A stretch of DNA of 64,000 nt. Source: Amycolatopsis oliviviridis (GTDB lineage: Bacteria > Actinomycetota > Actinomycetes > Mycobacteriales > Pseudonocardiaceae). The notes under the pieces were generated by a model. The model had not been told where the DNA came from. It was given only the letters and a program-made list of their open reading frames with translations, and ran no database searches. The first letter of the stretch is position 1. Every line of letters begins with the position of its first letter. The translations under genes were made by a program, and so were the position numbers. Positions 16,503 through 24,713 of the stretch are shown here, in pieces. The DNA lies in the NCBI RefSeq assembly GCF_014654365.1, contig NZ_BNAY01000007.1, positions 1-64,000 on the forward strand, in the 5' to 3' direction.

Positions 16503-17486
16503 TCACGCGGATTGGGCCAAAAGGAGCAGGTGCCGCTCCAGCAGCGCGCGGAACGTCGGATGGACGGTCGTGCCGAGCGCGGGGTCGATCTCGACCGCCC
16601 GCCACTGCTCGTCGGCGGCCGTCAGCAGCACGACGGCCGGGTCCGAGATCACGACGACACCGCCTTCCGCGCGGAGTTCCGCCGTTCCGAGCAACCGGGG
16701 GAAGACGACGTCGGCGGGCAGGCCGTCGCAGGTCTGGAGGAACTCGCGGTAATCGCCGGGCAGCCGGAGCCCGAGCCGCGCCTCGGCCGCGCCGATGGTG
16801 CGGGGTGACGCCGCCGGGGGCGCGGTGCCGCCGGCGCGGAGCCGGAGGATGCCCTCGACCATCTCGCGCCAGGAGCCGGTGTCGGGCGGGTAGCGCTCGT
16901 ACAGCGCCGCGACCAGCGCCCCGGCGCACGGTCCGGCCCAGTCGCCGAGCCCCAGCGGGTCCGCGCCGCCGGCGAGCCTCGGCGCGAGCCGCCTCGACGC
17001 GGCGAGCACGGCGACGTCCGGGCGGTTCTGTCGCGACGCGATCTCGGCCCAGGCGTCCAGATCGCCTCGCGCGACGGCCTCGCGCAGCCGATCCGGCCGC
17101 GACGGCCCGAACTGCGAGACGGCCTCGCCGATCGGGGAGCCGGCGAGCAGGCCGTCGAGGTCGGACACCCGGCGGGCGAGGTACTCGTCGTGGGCGCGTT
17201 CCTCGGCGTCGAGATCGAGCGGGATCATCGCCGCGGCCCACTCCGGGTGCGTCCCGCGCGCTTCGAAGAGCATCGCCCACGCGCGGGCCTGCACGGCGCC
17301 GGGGACCAGTGCCGTGACGGGACGTTCGGTGAGCGCGTGCCAATGCGTGACCAGCCTGTCGGCTTCCGCCAGGTCGCCGGACGCGGCGAACAGCAGCGCC
17401 GCGTGCCCGATCCGGTCGTCGAGCGTCGCCTCGTCGCCGCTGAGCACGTCCTTGATCGCGTCTTCGAGATACGCGTCCCTGTCCAC
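16503..17486 (-). CDS. SMI1/KNR4 (SUKH)-domain protein
   Basis: 327-aa cytosolic protein. The N-terminal two thirds are Ala/Leu/Asp-rich and helical without a recognised domain. The C-terminal third carries a SUKH/SMI1-KNR4-like fold: TIGAAEARLGLRLPGDYREF, then LQTCDGLPADVVFPRLLG and a final helix. SUKH proteins are known both as immunity proteins of polymorphic toxins and as general housekeeping proteins. No toxin gene adjoins this one, so the latter or an orphan immunity role is possible. Start at GTG 17486 (AAGG 8 bases upstream), just inside the end of the hairpin repeat at 17509-17561. Confidence 0.7.
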   Translation of the reverse strand: MDRDAYLEDAIKDVLSGDEATLDDRIGHAALLFAASGDLAEADRLVTHWHALTERPVTALVPGAVQARAWAMLFEARGTHPEWAAAMIPLDLDAEERAHDEYLARRVSDLDGLLAGSPIGEAVSQFGPSRPDRLREAVARGDLDAWAEIASRQNRPDVAVLAASRRLAPRLAGGADPLGLGDWAGPCAGALVAALYERYPPDTGSWREMVEGILRLRAGGTAPPAASPRTIGAAEARLGLRLPGDYREFLQTCDGLPADVVFPRLLGTAELRAEGGVVVISDPAVVLLTAADEQWRAVEIDPALGTTVHPTFRALLERHLLLLAQSA

Positions 17487-17508
17487 GACACCGACCTTGC
17501 CATAAAGC

Positions 17509-17561
17509 ACGTGAAGGCCCCCTTCCCGCGGCTCAGCCGAGGGAAGGGGGCCTTCACGCGC
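17509..17561. repeat. Palindromic hairpin, GAAGGCCCCCTTCCC family (copy 2)
   Basis: Arms CGTGAAGGCCCCCTTCCC and GGGAAGGGGGCCTTCACG enclose GCGGCTCAGCCGA. It lies just after the pepA stop and before the start of the SUKH gene, both on the minus strand. Here it separates tandem rather than convergent genes, consistent with a terminator for pepA. Confidence 0.8.
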
Positions 17562-17569
17562 GATGAGGA

Positions 17570-19072
17570 TCAGCCGTTGGCGGCGATGTCCGCGAGGACC
17601 GCGGCGATCGTGCGGACCGGCACGCCGGTGCCGCCCTTGCCGGTGTAGCCCCACGGCCCGGCGGTGTTGAACGACGGGCCCGCGATGTCGATGTGCGCCC
17701 AGGGCAGGCCCTCGGTGACGAACTCGCGCAGGAAGATGCCCGCGGCGAGCATGCCGCCCCAGCGGTGCCCGGTCACGTTCGCGAGGTCGGCCAGCCGCGA
17801 GTCGAGGTCGGCGCGCAGCTCCTCCGGCAGCGGCATGGCCCAGCCGCCCTCACCGGTCGCCTGCGCGATCGACGCGATGCGGTCGCGGAACTCGTCCGAG
17901 CCCATGACGCCAGCGGTGCGGTTGCCGAGCGCGACGACCTGCGCGCCGGTCAGGGTCGAGGTCTCGATCAGGTAGTCGGGGTTCTCCTCGCCCGCGCGCA
18001 CGATCGCGTCGGCCAGCACGAGACGGCCTTCGGCGTCGGTGTTGAGGACCTCGACGGTCTTGCCGCCGTACATGCTGAGCACGTCGCCCGGCCGGTACGA
18101 GGTGGCCGAGGGCAGGTTCTCCGCCAGCGGGATGTGCGCGACGACCTCGAGCGGGTACTTCAGCTTCGCGGCCAGCACCACGGAGGCGAGCACGGCGGCC
18201 GCGCCCGACATGTCCGAGGTCATGTGGTCCATGTTCGCGGCGGGCTTGATCGAGATGCCGCCCGAGTCGAAGGTGATGCCCTTGCCGACCAGCGCGACCT
18301 TCTTCGACGCCTTCGCCGGCTTGTAGGCGACGCGCAGCAGGCGCGGCTGCCGCGACGAACCGCCGCCGACGCCGAGGATGCCGCCGAAGCCCTTGCGCTT
18401 CAGGGCCTTCTCGTCGAGGACCTCGAAGTCGAGGCCGCTCGCCTCGGCCAGCGTCTTCGCGCGGTCGGCGAAGGAGGCCGGGAACAGGTCGTTCGGCGGG
18501 GTGTTGATCAGGTCGCGGGCGATGATGACCGACTCCGCGATGAAGGTGGCGGCCTTCAGGGTCGCCTTGTGGTCCTTCGCGGTGCCCTCTTCGGGGCTCA
18601 CGAAGTCGACCTTGGCGACCGGGCCGTCGCCCTTCTCCGAGCGGTACTCGGTGAAGGTGTAGGTGCCGAGCGCGGTGCCCTCGACGGCGGCCTGCAGGTC
18701 GATCGCCGACAGCGTGACGAACGCGCGGTCGATTCCGCTCAGCGCCCGGGCGGCGGCACCGGCGCCCCGGCGGACCTGTTCGGCGGTGACGCCGTCCGCG
18801 CCGGCCTTGCCGAGGCCGACGGCCAGCACGACCCCGGCGGACAGCTTGCCCAGCGTCGGTACCTTGACGACCTCGTCGGCCTTGCCGGAAGCGCCGAGGG
18901 TGCCGAGGACCTCGGCGAGCTTGCCGTCGAAGGCGGCGTCGGCGACGGAGGAGCCGGCGGCGAGCGCCAGGCCGTCCTCACCCTGCAGGGTTCCGATGAC
19001 GACGACGTCGGCGCGCGTCTTGGCCAGCGCCGCTTCGGCGTTCTCGGTCAGGGCAAGCTTCGGCACGGTCAC
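17570..19072 (-). CDS. pepA: Leucyl aminopeptidase (PepA/PepB, M17)
   Basis: Cytosolic zinc or manganese aminopeptidase of family M17, 500 aa, that trims N-terminal residues from peptides. The C-terminal catalytic half contains ALVGKGITFDSGGISIKP (metal Lys and Asp) and the family signature NTDAEGRLVLADA, followed by the GAQVVALG segment. The N-terminal half is the less conserved alpha/beta domain. Start GTG at 19072, with AGGAG 7 bases upstream; the reading frame is open further but lacks coding character there. It corresponds to mycobacterial PepB (Rv2213). It is divergent from the membrane-protein gene at 19205, and its 3' end is followed by a family hairpin. Confidence 0.95.
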   Translation of the reverse strand: MTVPKLALTENAEAALAKTRADVVVIGTLQGEDGLALAAGSSVADAAFDGKLAEVLGTLGASGKADEVVKVPTLGKLSAGVVLAVGLGKAGADGVTAEQVRRGAGAAARALSGIDRAFVTLSAIDLQAAVEGTALGTYTFTEYRSEKGDGPVAKVDFVSPEEGTAKDHKATLKAATFIAESVIIARDLINTPPNDLFPASFADRAKTLAEASGLDFEVLDEKALKRKGFGGILGVGGGSSRQPRLLRVAYKPAKASKKVALVGKGITFDSGGISIKPAANMDHMTSDMSGAAAVLASVVLAAKLKYPLEVVAHIPLAENLPSATSYRPGDVLSMYGGKTVEVLNTDAEGRLVLADAIVRAGEENPDYLIETSTLTGAQVVALGNRTAGVMGSDEFRDRIASIAQATGEGGWAMPLPEELRADLDSRLADLANVTGHRWGGMLAAGIFLREFVTEGLPWAHIDIAGPSFNTAGPWGYTGKGGTGVPVRTIAAVLADIAANG

Positions 19073-19204
19073 TTCTGGCTCCTCGCGCGTTCGCGGTGGT
19101 ACCGGGCGGCCGCCCGGTTGGATCGTGAGCCATGCTAATGACAGCGGGACCTGGGGGAACAGCGGGGCCGACCGGGTCACTCGGTGTACAGGAAGGGAGA
19201 CGGC

Positions 19205-20074
19205 GTGCGGCTGGCGGGCGGTCTGCTCATCGCACTGGCGGTGGGCACCTCCGGAGCGGACTACTGGGTACTTCTCGCCGCCGTGGTCGCGGTCTTGGCC
19301 GCCGTCGCGGCGGAGGCACTGCTGCCGCCGGTGGGGGACACCCGGCCCGAGCGGATCGCGGGCGCCGTTTCACGGCTGGGTCTCGTCCTGGTCTTCGCGA
19401 CGACGTTCGGGCAGTACCTCTTCCCCGCCGCACCGGGAGCCGCCGCCGCGGTGTTCGCCGTGGTGGCGGCCGTCGCCGACCTGGCCGGTGTCCGGCTCGG
19501 CGACTACGCCGCCCGCTGGGTCACCGGTCTGCTGCTGGTCGCGGCCGCGTCCCTGATCGCGATCTGCGTCGGCATCCCGCCCTTGGCGCAGTTCATCGCG
19601 CCGGATCCGCCGTCCGTGCCGGGCCTCGGTCTCGCCGTGCTGGTGCTGCTGCCGTTCCTGCTGCCCCGGCGTCCCGGCGCGGGCCGCGCGGCCGCGGTGG
19701 GCGTGGTGGCCGTGGCGATCATCGCCGTCGCGCTCTACCAGCTGGGACCGATCCGGCTGGGGCTTTCGGCGACGTCGTTCCGCGAGCTGCTCGCCGCGGC
19801 CGACGCGGTCTCGCTGCTCCCGGTGCTGACCGTGGTGGTCGCCGTGGCGACCGTGCCCGTGGCGGTGGACGCCTTCACCGACGGCCGGGAACGGCTTTCC
19901 CCGGAACGTCCGAAGGCGACACTCGCTTGTGGACTGATCGTGGCCGTCGCCGCCGCCTTCGCTGGGCCGGTCGTGGCCCTCGGGCTCGCGGGAGTGGGAA
20001 CGCTCGCCGAACTGGTTCTGCGGGTCCGCGCCCGTCGGTACCGTTCGAGGAGTGACCGTTCAAGGCGTGCATGA
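19205..20074 (+). CDS. Polytopic membrane protein of unknown function
   Basis: About 289 aa, almost entirely Ala/Val/Leu-rich hydrophobic segments (seven to nine predicted helices), with an Arg-rich cytosolic C-terminus. No transporter or enzyme motif is recognised. The GTG at 19205 is preceded by GGGAG at 5 bases, so I prefer it over the in-frame GTG at 19184. Its 3' end overlaps the DUF402 gene by 23 bp, which implies coupled translation, but the functional link is unknown. Confidence 0.7.
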   Translation: MRLAGGLLIALAVGTSGADYWVLLAAVVAVLAAVAAEALLPPVGDTRPERIAGAVSRLGLVLVFATTFGQYLFPAAPGAAAAVFAVVAAVADLAGVRLGDYAARWVTGLLLVAAASLIAICVGIPPLAQFIAPDPPSVPGLGLAVLVLLPFLLPRRPGAGRAAAVGVVAVAIIAVALYQLGPIRLGLSATSFRELLAAADAVSLLPVLTVVVAVATVPVAVDAFTDGRERLSPERPKATLACGLIVAVAAAFAGPVVALGLAGVGTLAELVLRVRARRYRSRSDRSRRA

Positions 20075-20693
20075 TCCTCTCTGGGCCCCCGGCGACACGG
20101 TCGTCGAGCGGTTCCTGCGACCGGACGGCTCGATCGGCCAGCATCACCCGCTGCGGGTCATCGCCGACGACGGCACCGTGCTGCTCGGCTGGCTCCCCGC
20201 GGACACCCCGATCATCGGCAGCAGGCTCGCCGACGGGCGCCTCTTCCGCGAGGCGCCGCTTCAGGAGCGGTTCCGGGTGCCGCGGGTGCGCGTGGCCGAT
20301 TTCTGGCGCGACACCTCGACACTGCGCCGGATCGCCGACGACGAATGGTCGTCGGTCTGGTGGTTCTTCGACGCCGATGGCCGCTTCCTGAACTGGTACG
20401 TCAACCTCGAGGTCCCGCTCGGGCGCACGCCGTCGGGGCCCGACCGGATCGACGGCATCCTCGACGTCGCCGTCGAGCCCGGCGGACGCTGGCAGTGGAA
20501 GGACGAGGACGAGGCCGAGGAGGCCGTCCTGGCGGGCCGCATCACCGCCGGTCAGCTGGAGCGGTTGCGCGCGGAGGGCGAGCGGATCGGGGCGCTCGCG
20601 GCGGCGGAACGGTTCCCCTTCGACGGCACGTGGACCGACTTCCGGCCGGACCCGGACTGGCCGGCGCCCGGTCTCCCCGGCGGGTTGCTCTAG
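20052..20693 (+). CDS. DUF402-domain protein (FomD-like)
   Basis: 213 aa. The DUF402 hallmark lies about residues 100-140: WWFFDADGRFLNWYVNLE, then PLGRTPSGPDRIDGILDV, with the acidic cluster that binds divalent metal. Characterised members (FomD, SA1684-type) hydrolyse nucleotidyl or nucleoside di- and triphosphate bonds. The exact substrate here is unknown. Start is GTG at 20052 inside the previous gene. Its stop TAG overlaps the stop of the convergent gene in the tetranucleotide CTAG (20690-20693). Confidence 0.82.
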   Translation: MTVQGVHDPLWAPGDTVVERFLRPDGSIGQHHPLRVIADDGTVLLGWLPADTPIIGSRLADGRLFREAPLQERFRVPRVRVADFWRDTSTLRRIADDEWSSVWWFFDADGRFLNWYVNLEVPLGRTPSGPDRIDGILDVAVEPGGRWQWKDEDEAEEAVLAGRITAGQLERLRAEGERIGALAAAERFPFDGTWTDFRPDPDWPAPGLPGGLL

Positions 20694-21001
20694 CCCGCGA
20701 CGAGGAACAGCAGCAGCGCGAGCGCGACGTTGATCACCGCGAGGATGACCACCGATTTGGTGGACAGCTCGCGCGGGAACACCTTGCCCTGGACGTGGCG
20801 CCACCAGAAGATGCCGAAGATGCCGCCGACCAGGCCGAGGAACGCGCCGAAGCCGCTGCTCAGCAGGGCCCAGCCGTCCATCATGAGCAGGCCGGTGCCG
20901 AAGGTCAGCAGCACCGCCGTCACGAAGGTCTTCACGTCGGCCCCCGCGCCGGGGGTGGCGGGCTGGGCCGGGCGGGCGGGCTGCATCTGGTTGTACGTCA
21001 C
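20690..21001 (-). CDS. Small membrane protein of unknown function
   Basis: 103 aa. A Pro/Gln/Ala-rich cytosolic N-terminus (NQMQPARPAQPATPG) is followed by three hydrophobic segments (FVTAVLLTFGTGLLMM, FLGLVGGIFGIFWW, VVILAVINVALALLLF). Plausible as a small integral membrane protein; no family is recognised. It converges on the DUF402 gene with overlapping stop codons. It is divergent from ilvE, about 120 bp away. Confidence 0.7.
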   Translation of the reverse strand: MTYNQMQPARPAQPATPGAGADVKTFVTAVLLTFGTGLLMMDGWALLSSGFGAFLGLVGGIFGIFWWRHVQGKVFPRELSTKSVVILAVINVALALLLFLVAG

Positions 21002-21105
21002 GCCGCCATCCTAGGGGCGCGAGGCCTCGCGTGTTCGTCGCAACGGACAGTTCGACGGTGGTAAAGATATGCGGACGTCCGACTAACGTGGGTCCGACCA
21101 AGCGT

Positions 21106-21117
21106 TATCGTCTAAGC
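21106..21117 (+). promoter_or_regulatory. Possible -10 box for a leaderless ilvE transcript
   Basis: TATCGT (21106-21111) ends six bases before the ilvE ATG, and no Shine-Dalgarno sequence is present. This spacing fits a leaderless mRNA beginning at the A of the start codon, common in actinobacteria. No clear -35 was found. Confidence 0.4.
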
Positions 21118-22221
21118 ATGACGACCTCGACGCAGTTCAGCCACCTCCCGCACCCGAGCCCCGCGAGCCCGGAACGCGTCGCGGACGTATTGGCCGCACC
21201 CGGTTTCGGGCTGCACTTCACCGATCACATGGTGACCGTGAAGTGGAGCGCCGAGCAGGGCTGGCACGACGCGACCGTCGGGCCGTACGCGCCCTTGACG
21301 CTCGACCCGGCCACTTCCGTGCTGCACTACGGCCAGGCGATCTTCGAAGGCCTCAAAGCCTACCGCCAGCCCGACGGCACGATCGCGGCGTTCCGGCCCG
21401 ACGCGAACGCGATCCGGTTCCGCAATTCGGCCGAGCGCCTCGCCATGCCGCAGCTGCCGGTCGAGGTCTTCCTCGACTCGATCCGCGAGCTCCTCGCGGT
21501 CGACAGCCGCTGGGTCCCGACGAAGCCGGGCGAGTCGCTGTACCTGCGGCCGTTCATGATCTCCACCGAAGCCGGGCTCGGCGTCAACCGGCCCGCGAAC
21601 GAGTACCTCTACGCGCTGATCGGCTCGCCCGCCGGCTCGTACTTCGCCGGCGGCGTGAAGCCGGTGAGCGTGTGGCTCTCGACCGAGTACGTGCGCGCGG
21701 TCCCCGGTGGCACCGGCGAGGCGAAGTGCGCCGGCAACTACGCGGCGTCGTTCGTCGCGCAGGCGCAGGCCGTGGAGAAGGGCTGCGACCAGGTCGTGTG
21801 GCTCGACGCGGTCGAGCGGCGCTGGATCGAGGAGATGGGCGGGATGAACCTGTTCTTCGTCTTCGGTTCCGGTGACGAGGCCCGCGTCGTGACCCCGGAG
21901 CTGACCGGCTCGCTGCTGCCGGGCGTGACCCGCAAGTCACTGCTGGAGCTGGCGAAGTCGTTCGGGCACCAGGTCGAGGAGCGGCGCATCTCCACCGACG
22001 AGTGGGAGAAGGCGGCGGCTTCGGGTGAGCTGACCGAGGTGTTCGCCTGCGGGACCGCGGCGGTCATCACGCCGGTCGGGCACGTGAAGCACGCGGGCGG
22101 CGAGTTCTCCGTCGCCGGCGGGCAGCCGGGCGAGCTGACGATGAAGCTGCGCGGCGCGCTGACCGGGATCCAGGAGGGCACCCGGCCCGCTCCGGAAGGC
22201 TGGATGTACCCGCTGAGCTGA
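21118..22221 (+). CDS. ilvE: Branched-chain amino acid aminotransferase
   Basis: PLP-dependent fold-type IV aminotransferase, 367 aa. It interconverts valine, leucine and isoleucine with their 2-oxoacids. Motifs are LHYGQAIFEGLKAYR (substrate and dimer loop), YLRPFMI, GGTGEAKCAGNYA with the PLP Lys, and IEEMGGMNLFFV, followed by GVTRKSLLELA (phosphate-binding turn). The ATG at 21118 gives the standard N-terminus and no Shine-Dalgarno site. The open frame extends to 21031 but reads poorly there. It corresponds to Rv2210c in the mycobacterial block. A perfect hairpin lies 10 bp after its stop. Confidence 0.95.
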   Translation: MTTSTQFSHLPHPSPASPERVADVLAAPGFGLHFTDHMVTVKWSAEQGWHDATVGPYAPLTLDPATSVLHYGQAIFEGLKAYRQPDGTIAAFRPDANAIRFRNSAERLAMPQLPVEVFLDSIRELLAVDSRWVPTKPGESLYLRPFMISTEAGLGVNRPANEYLYALIGSPAGSYFAGGVKPVSVWLSTEYVRAVPGGTGEAKCAGNYAASFVAQAQAVEKGCDQVVWLDAVERRWIEEMGGMNLFFVFGSGDEARVVTPELTGSLLPGVTRKSLLELAKSFGHQVEERRISTDEWEKAAASGELTEVFACGTAAVITPVGHVKHAGGEFSVAGGQPGELTMKLRGALTGIQEGTRPAPEGWMYPLS

Positions 22222-22230
22222 GGTTCGCGG

Positions 22231-22287
22231 GTGCAATGAAAGGCCCCTTCATCGCAAAATTTGCGATGAAGGGGCCTTTCATTGCAC
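22231..22287. repeat. Perfect 28-bp-arm palindrome between ilvE and cobT
   Basis: Arms GTGCAATGAAAGGCCCCTTC (continuing to 22258) and their exact complement (22260-22287) flank a single central base. It sits between convergent ilvE and cobT. It shares the ATGAA-GGCCCC core of the hairpin family and probably acts as a bidirectional terminator. Confidence 0.85.
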
Positions 22288-22303
22288 GCCGGAGCGCAGT
22301 GGG

Positions 22304-23380
22304 TCAGGAAGCGGGGGCCTCGATCAGCGGCCCGCTCACCCCGGCCTGCTCGTGCGTCGCCATCTCCGCGAGCACCCGCGTCGCCATGAACACCAGCGGC
22401 AGCGCGGCGACCGCGCCCGTACCCTCGCCGAGGCGCACGTCCAGGTCCAGGATCGGCTCCAGGTCGAGGTGCTCCAGCGCCAGCGCGTGCGCGGGTTCAC
22501 CGCCGCGCTGACCCGCCGTCCACCACTTCCGCGCGCCCGGGACGAGTTCTTCGGCGACCAGCGCGGCCGCGGCGGCGACCAGGCCGTCGAGGATGACCGG
22601 CGTCTTCCGAAGCGAGGCCTGCGCGAGGAAACCCGCCATGGCGGCGATGTCGGCGCCGGCGGAGGTCCGCAGCAGCGCGACCGGGTCGGCCAGCACGGTC
22701 CTCGCCCGTCGCAGCGCGTCCCGGACCGCCGAGGCCTTGCGCATCCAGGCGTTGTCGTCGATCCCGGAACCACGGCCGACGACCGCCACCGGCTCGCTGC
22801 CGGTCAGCGCCGCGACCAGCACCGAGGCCGGGGTGCTGTTCCCGATCCCGAGGTCGCCCGCGATGAGCAGGTCGGCTCCGCCGTCGACCTCGGCGTCGGC
22901 GATCGTCCTGCCCGCGCGGACGGCGGCACGGGCCTCGTCGTCGGTCAGCGCGTCCTCGACGTCGATCGAGCCGGATCCGCGCCGCACCTTGAACTCGCCG
23001 ATCGACCGCGTGGCGGGGGCGTCGCTGTCGACGGCCATGTCGACCACCCGGACGCTCGCGCCCGCCGAGGCCGCCAGCACGTTGATGGCCGCGCCTCCGG
23101 TCAGCATGCTGCCGACGAGTTGCGCGGTGACCTCGCCCGGATAGGCCGAGACGCCCTTCACGGCGACGCCGTGGTCTCCGGCGAACACCACGACCCGGGG
23201 CCGCGTGAACGGACGCGGCGGCGACTGGCCCTGGCACGCCGCGACCCAGACGCCCAGCTCCTCGAGCCTGCCCAGCGAGCCCGCCGGTTTGATCAGTTTC
23301 GAGTGCAGCGCGATCGCCGCCGAGCGCGCGTGTTCATCAGGCTGCTCGACTTCGGCGAACTCGAGGTTTTCGTCGTCCAA
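22304..23380 (-). CDS. cobT: Nicotinate-nucleotide:dimethylbenzimidazole phosphoribosyltransferase
   Basis: CobT makes alpha-ribazole phosphate for the lower ligand of cobalamin, 358 aa. Motifs are GRLEELGVW (KPxGSLGRLE region), VVVFAGDHGVAVKGVSAYP, MLTGGAAINVLA, GDLGIGNSTPASVL and the C-terminal LGEGTGAVAALPL with the catalytic Glu. A TTG start at 23380 (AAGGGG seven bases upstream) best fits the length. The open frame extends far upstream only as an antisense shadow of the next gene. The rest of cobalamin assembly (cobS, cobU) is not in the window. Equivalent to Rv2207. Confidence 0.93.
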   Translation of the reverse strand: MDDENLEFAEVEQPDEHARSAAIALHSKLIKPAGSLGRLEELGVWVAACQGQSPPRPFTRPRVVVFAGDHGVAVKGVSAYPGEVTAQLVGSMLTGGAAINVLAASAGASVRVVDMAVDSDAPATRSIGEFKVRRGSGSIDVEDALTDDEARAAVRAGRTIADAEVDGGADLLIAGDLGIGNSTPASVLVAALTGSEPVAVVGRGSGIDDNAWMRKASAVRDALRRARTVLADPVALLRTSAGADIAAMAGFLAQASLRKTPVILDGLVAAAAALVAEELVPGARKWWTAGQRGGEPAHALALEHLDLEPILDLDVRLGEGTGAVAALPLVFMATRVLAEMATHEQAGVSGPLIEAPAS

Positions 23381-23449
23381 CGCCCTGCCCCTTCGGATCG
23401 CTTCGGTGGCCGGGCCCAACCTACCCACCCGCCTGTGCCAGAGTTGCCT

Positions 23450-24142
23450 GTGGCTCAGACGAAGGCCGCCGGGGTGGTGCTCGCGAGCGGAGCGGGCACC
23501 CGGGTCGGCGCGAAGCTCAACAAGGTCTACCTGCCGGTGGCGGGCAAACGGGTCGTCTCGTGGTCGCTCGACGCCTTCGCCCGGGTGCCCGGAATCGACG
23601 TGCTCGTGCTGGTCATCCGGCCGCAGGACACCGAACTCGCGCGCGAGGTGCTCGCCGCGCATCCGGGCGAGGTCGAACTCGTCCACGGCGGCGCGACGCG
23701 GCAGGGTTCGGAGCTGAACGCCTTGCGCCACTTGACTTCCCGCATCGACAGCGGCGAGATCGACGCGGTGCTGCTGCACGACGCGGCCCGCCCGCTCGTC
23801 ACCCCGGACCTGATCGCGGACGTCCTCGCCGACACACGGCGGTACGGGGGAGCGGTGCCCGGCGTCGCGGCCGACGACATCGTGCGCGTCGACGGCGACA
23901 GCGTTTCCGGCGCGCTGCCCGGCGCCATCCGGGTGCAGACCCCGCAGGGTTTCCGTGCCGCCCCGTTGCTGGCGGCCTACGAAACGGCGGAGCGCGAGGG
24001 TTTCGTCGGCACTGACACGTCTTCCTGCATGGAAAGGTTCTCCGCGCTGCCGGTGCGGTGGGTTCCAGGCAGCGCGGAGAACCTCAAGATCACCTACCCG
24101 CACGACCTCGTTGTCGCCGAGCAGGTGATCGGCCGAGGTTAG
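23450..24142 (+). CDS. IspD/TarI-family cytidylyltransferase
   Basis: 230-aa nucleotidyltransferase resembling 2-C-methyl-D-erythritol 4-phosphate cytidylyltransferase. It has the CTP-binding loop GVVLASGAGTRVGAKLNKVYLPVAGK near the N-terminus (first part at residues 8-20), HDAARPLVTPDLIADV with the metal Asp, and VQTPQGFRAAPL and GTDTSSCMER near the C-terminus. Classical IspD has PKQ where this has NKVY, and ispD normally sits with ispF, which is absent here. It may therefore be a second copy with another alditol-phosphate substrate. Start GTG at 23450, or TTG two codons earlier. Divergent from cobT by about 70 bp. Its stop overlaps that of the convergent gene. Confidence 0.82.
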   Translation: MAQTKAAGVVLASGAGTRVGAKLNKVYLPVAGKRVVSWSLDAFARVPGIDVLVLVIRPQDTELAREVLAAHPGEVELVHGGATRQGSELNALRHLTSRIDSGEIDAVLLHDAARPLVTPDLIADVLADTRRYGGAVPGVAADDIVRVDGDSVSGALPGAIRVQTPQGFRAAPLLAAYETAEREGFVGTDTSSCMERFSALPVRWVPGSAENLKITYPHDLVVAEQVIGRG

Positions 24143-24543
24143 GGATCTCCCTGTCCGGCCTTGGCTCCGTCAGCGGGAAGGATCGTGACCGGCTGGCGTG
24201 CCTCCATGGGGATCACGCAGTCCGGATGTGGTTGCAGCAACTGGATCGGTGCGGCGGCGTCGCCGGGCGGCGGGATCGTGAGCACCGCGCGCAGGGTCCA
24301 GTCGGCCGTCGAGTGGTACTGCCACGAGACGAGCGCCGGGTGGAAGACGTCCGTGTCGGGGAGGGTGGTGACCCGGAAGGCGCTCGCCCGTTCCTCGCCG
24401 CGCAGGATGAGGACGTCGGCGCAGGTGTCCCATTGGAAGACCGCGGCGCAGACCTCCGGCTCCTCGCGGGGGCCGAAGATGTAGACGACCCACCGGCGTC
24501 TTCGAAGCTCTTCGAGCAGTTCGTCGATGCTCAGATGGTTCAT
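24139..24543 (-). CDS. Conserved protein of unknown function, divergent from GntR-purC
   Basis: 134-aa soluble protein. The N-terminal helix (SIDELLEELRRRRWVVYIF) is followed by beta-rich sequence with two lone cysteines, ending DGAKAGQGDP. No domain is recognised. ATG at 24543, with GGGGGG a few bases upstream. It is transcribed away from the GntR-purC pair across a region with three CTAG-centred sites, so it is probably under the same regulator. The stop TAA overlaps the TAG of the IspD-like gene in TTAG (24139-24142). Confidence 0.7.
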   Translation of the reverse strand: MNHLSIDELLEELRRRRWVVYIFGPREEPEVCAAVFQWDTCADVLILRGEERASAFRVTTLPDTDVFHPALVSWQYHSTADWTLRAVLTIPPPGDAAAPIQLLQPHPDCVIPMEARQPVTILPADGAKAGQGDP

Positions 24544-24585
24544 CGAGCCCCCCAACGGGTTTCGGGAACTCTGCGGAGAGTAACA

Positions 24586-24680
24586 GGTGTACTAGAGCAC
24601 CGTCCAGAATGTGTACTAGTACGTAATAATGGGGTGTGAGCAGGATCCTTGGTGCTCGCCCATTGGTGTGCTAGAACGCT
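24586..24680. promoter_or_regulatory. Three CTAG-centred operator-like sites
   Basis: Three related half-palindromes are centred on CTAG: GGTGTACTAGAGCACC (24586-24601), TGTGTACTAGTACGT (24611-24625, with perfect core GTACTAGTAC at 24613-24622) and GGTGTGCTAGAACGCT (24665-24680). They lie between the divergent genes at 24543 and 24714. GntR/HutC proteins bind such short palindromes, so these are probably autoregulatory sites of the adjacent GntR protein. Confidence 0.65.
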
Positions 24681-24713
24681 TGTGCGCACCGCGCGACCTT
24701 GTGAGGAGTCACC

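Noticed and set aside
16503..17486. Using the SUKH protein as evidence for a second toxin locus
   Set aside because: No toxin-like gene adjoins it; its neighbours are pepA and a small conserved protein.
22304..24103. Extended cobT frame reaching over the IspD-like gene
   Set aside because: The extra N-terminal 240 codons are antisense to a clear cytidylyltransferase. TTG 23380 with a ribosome site gives the normal CobT length.
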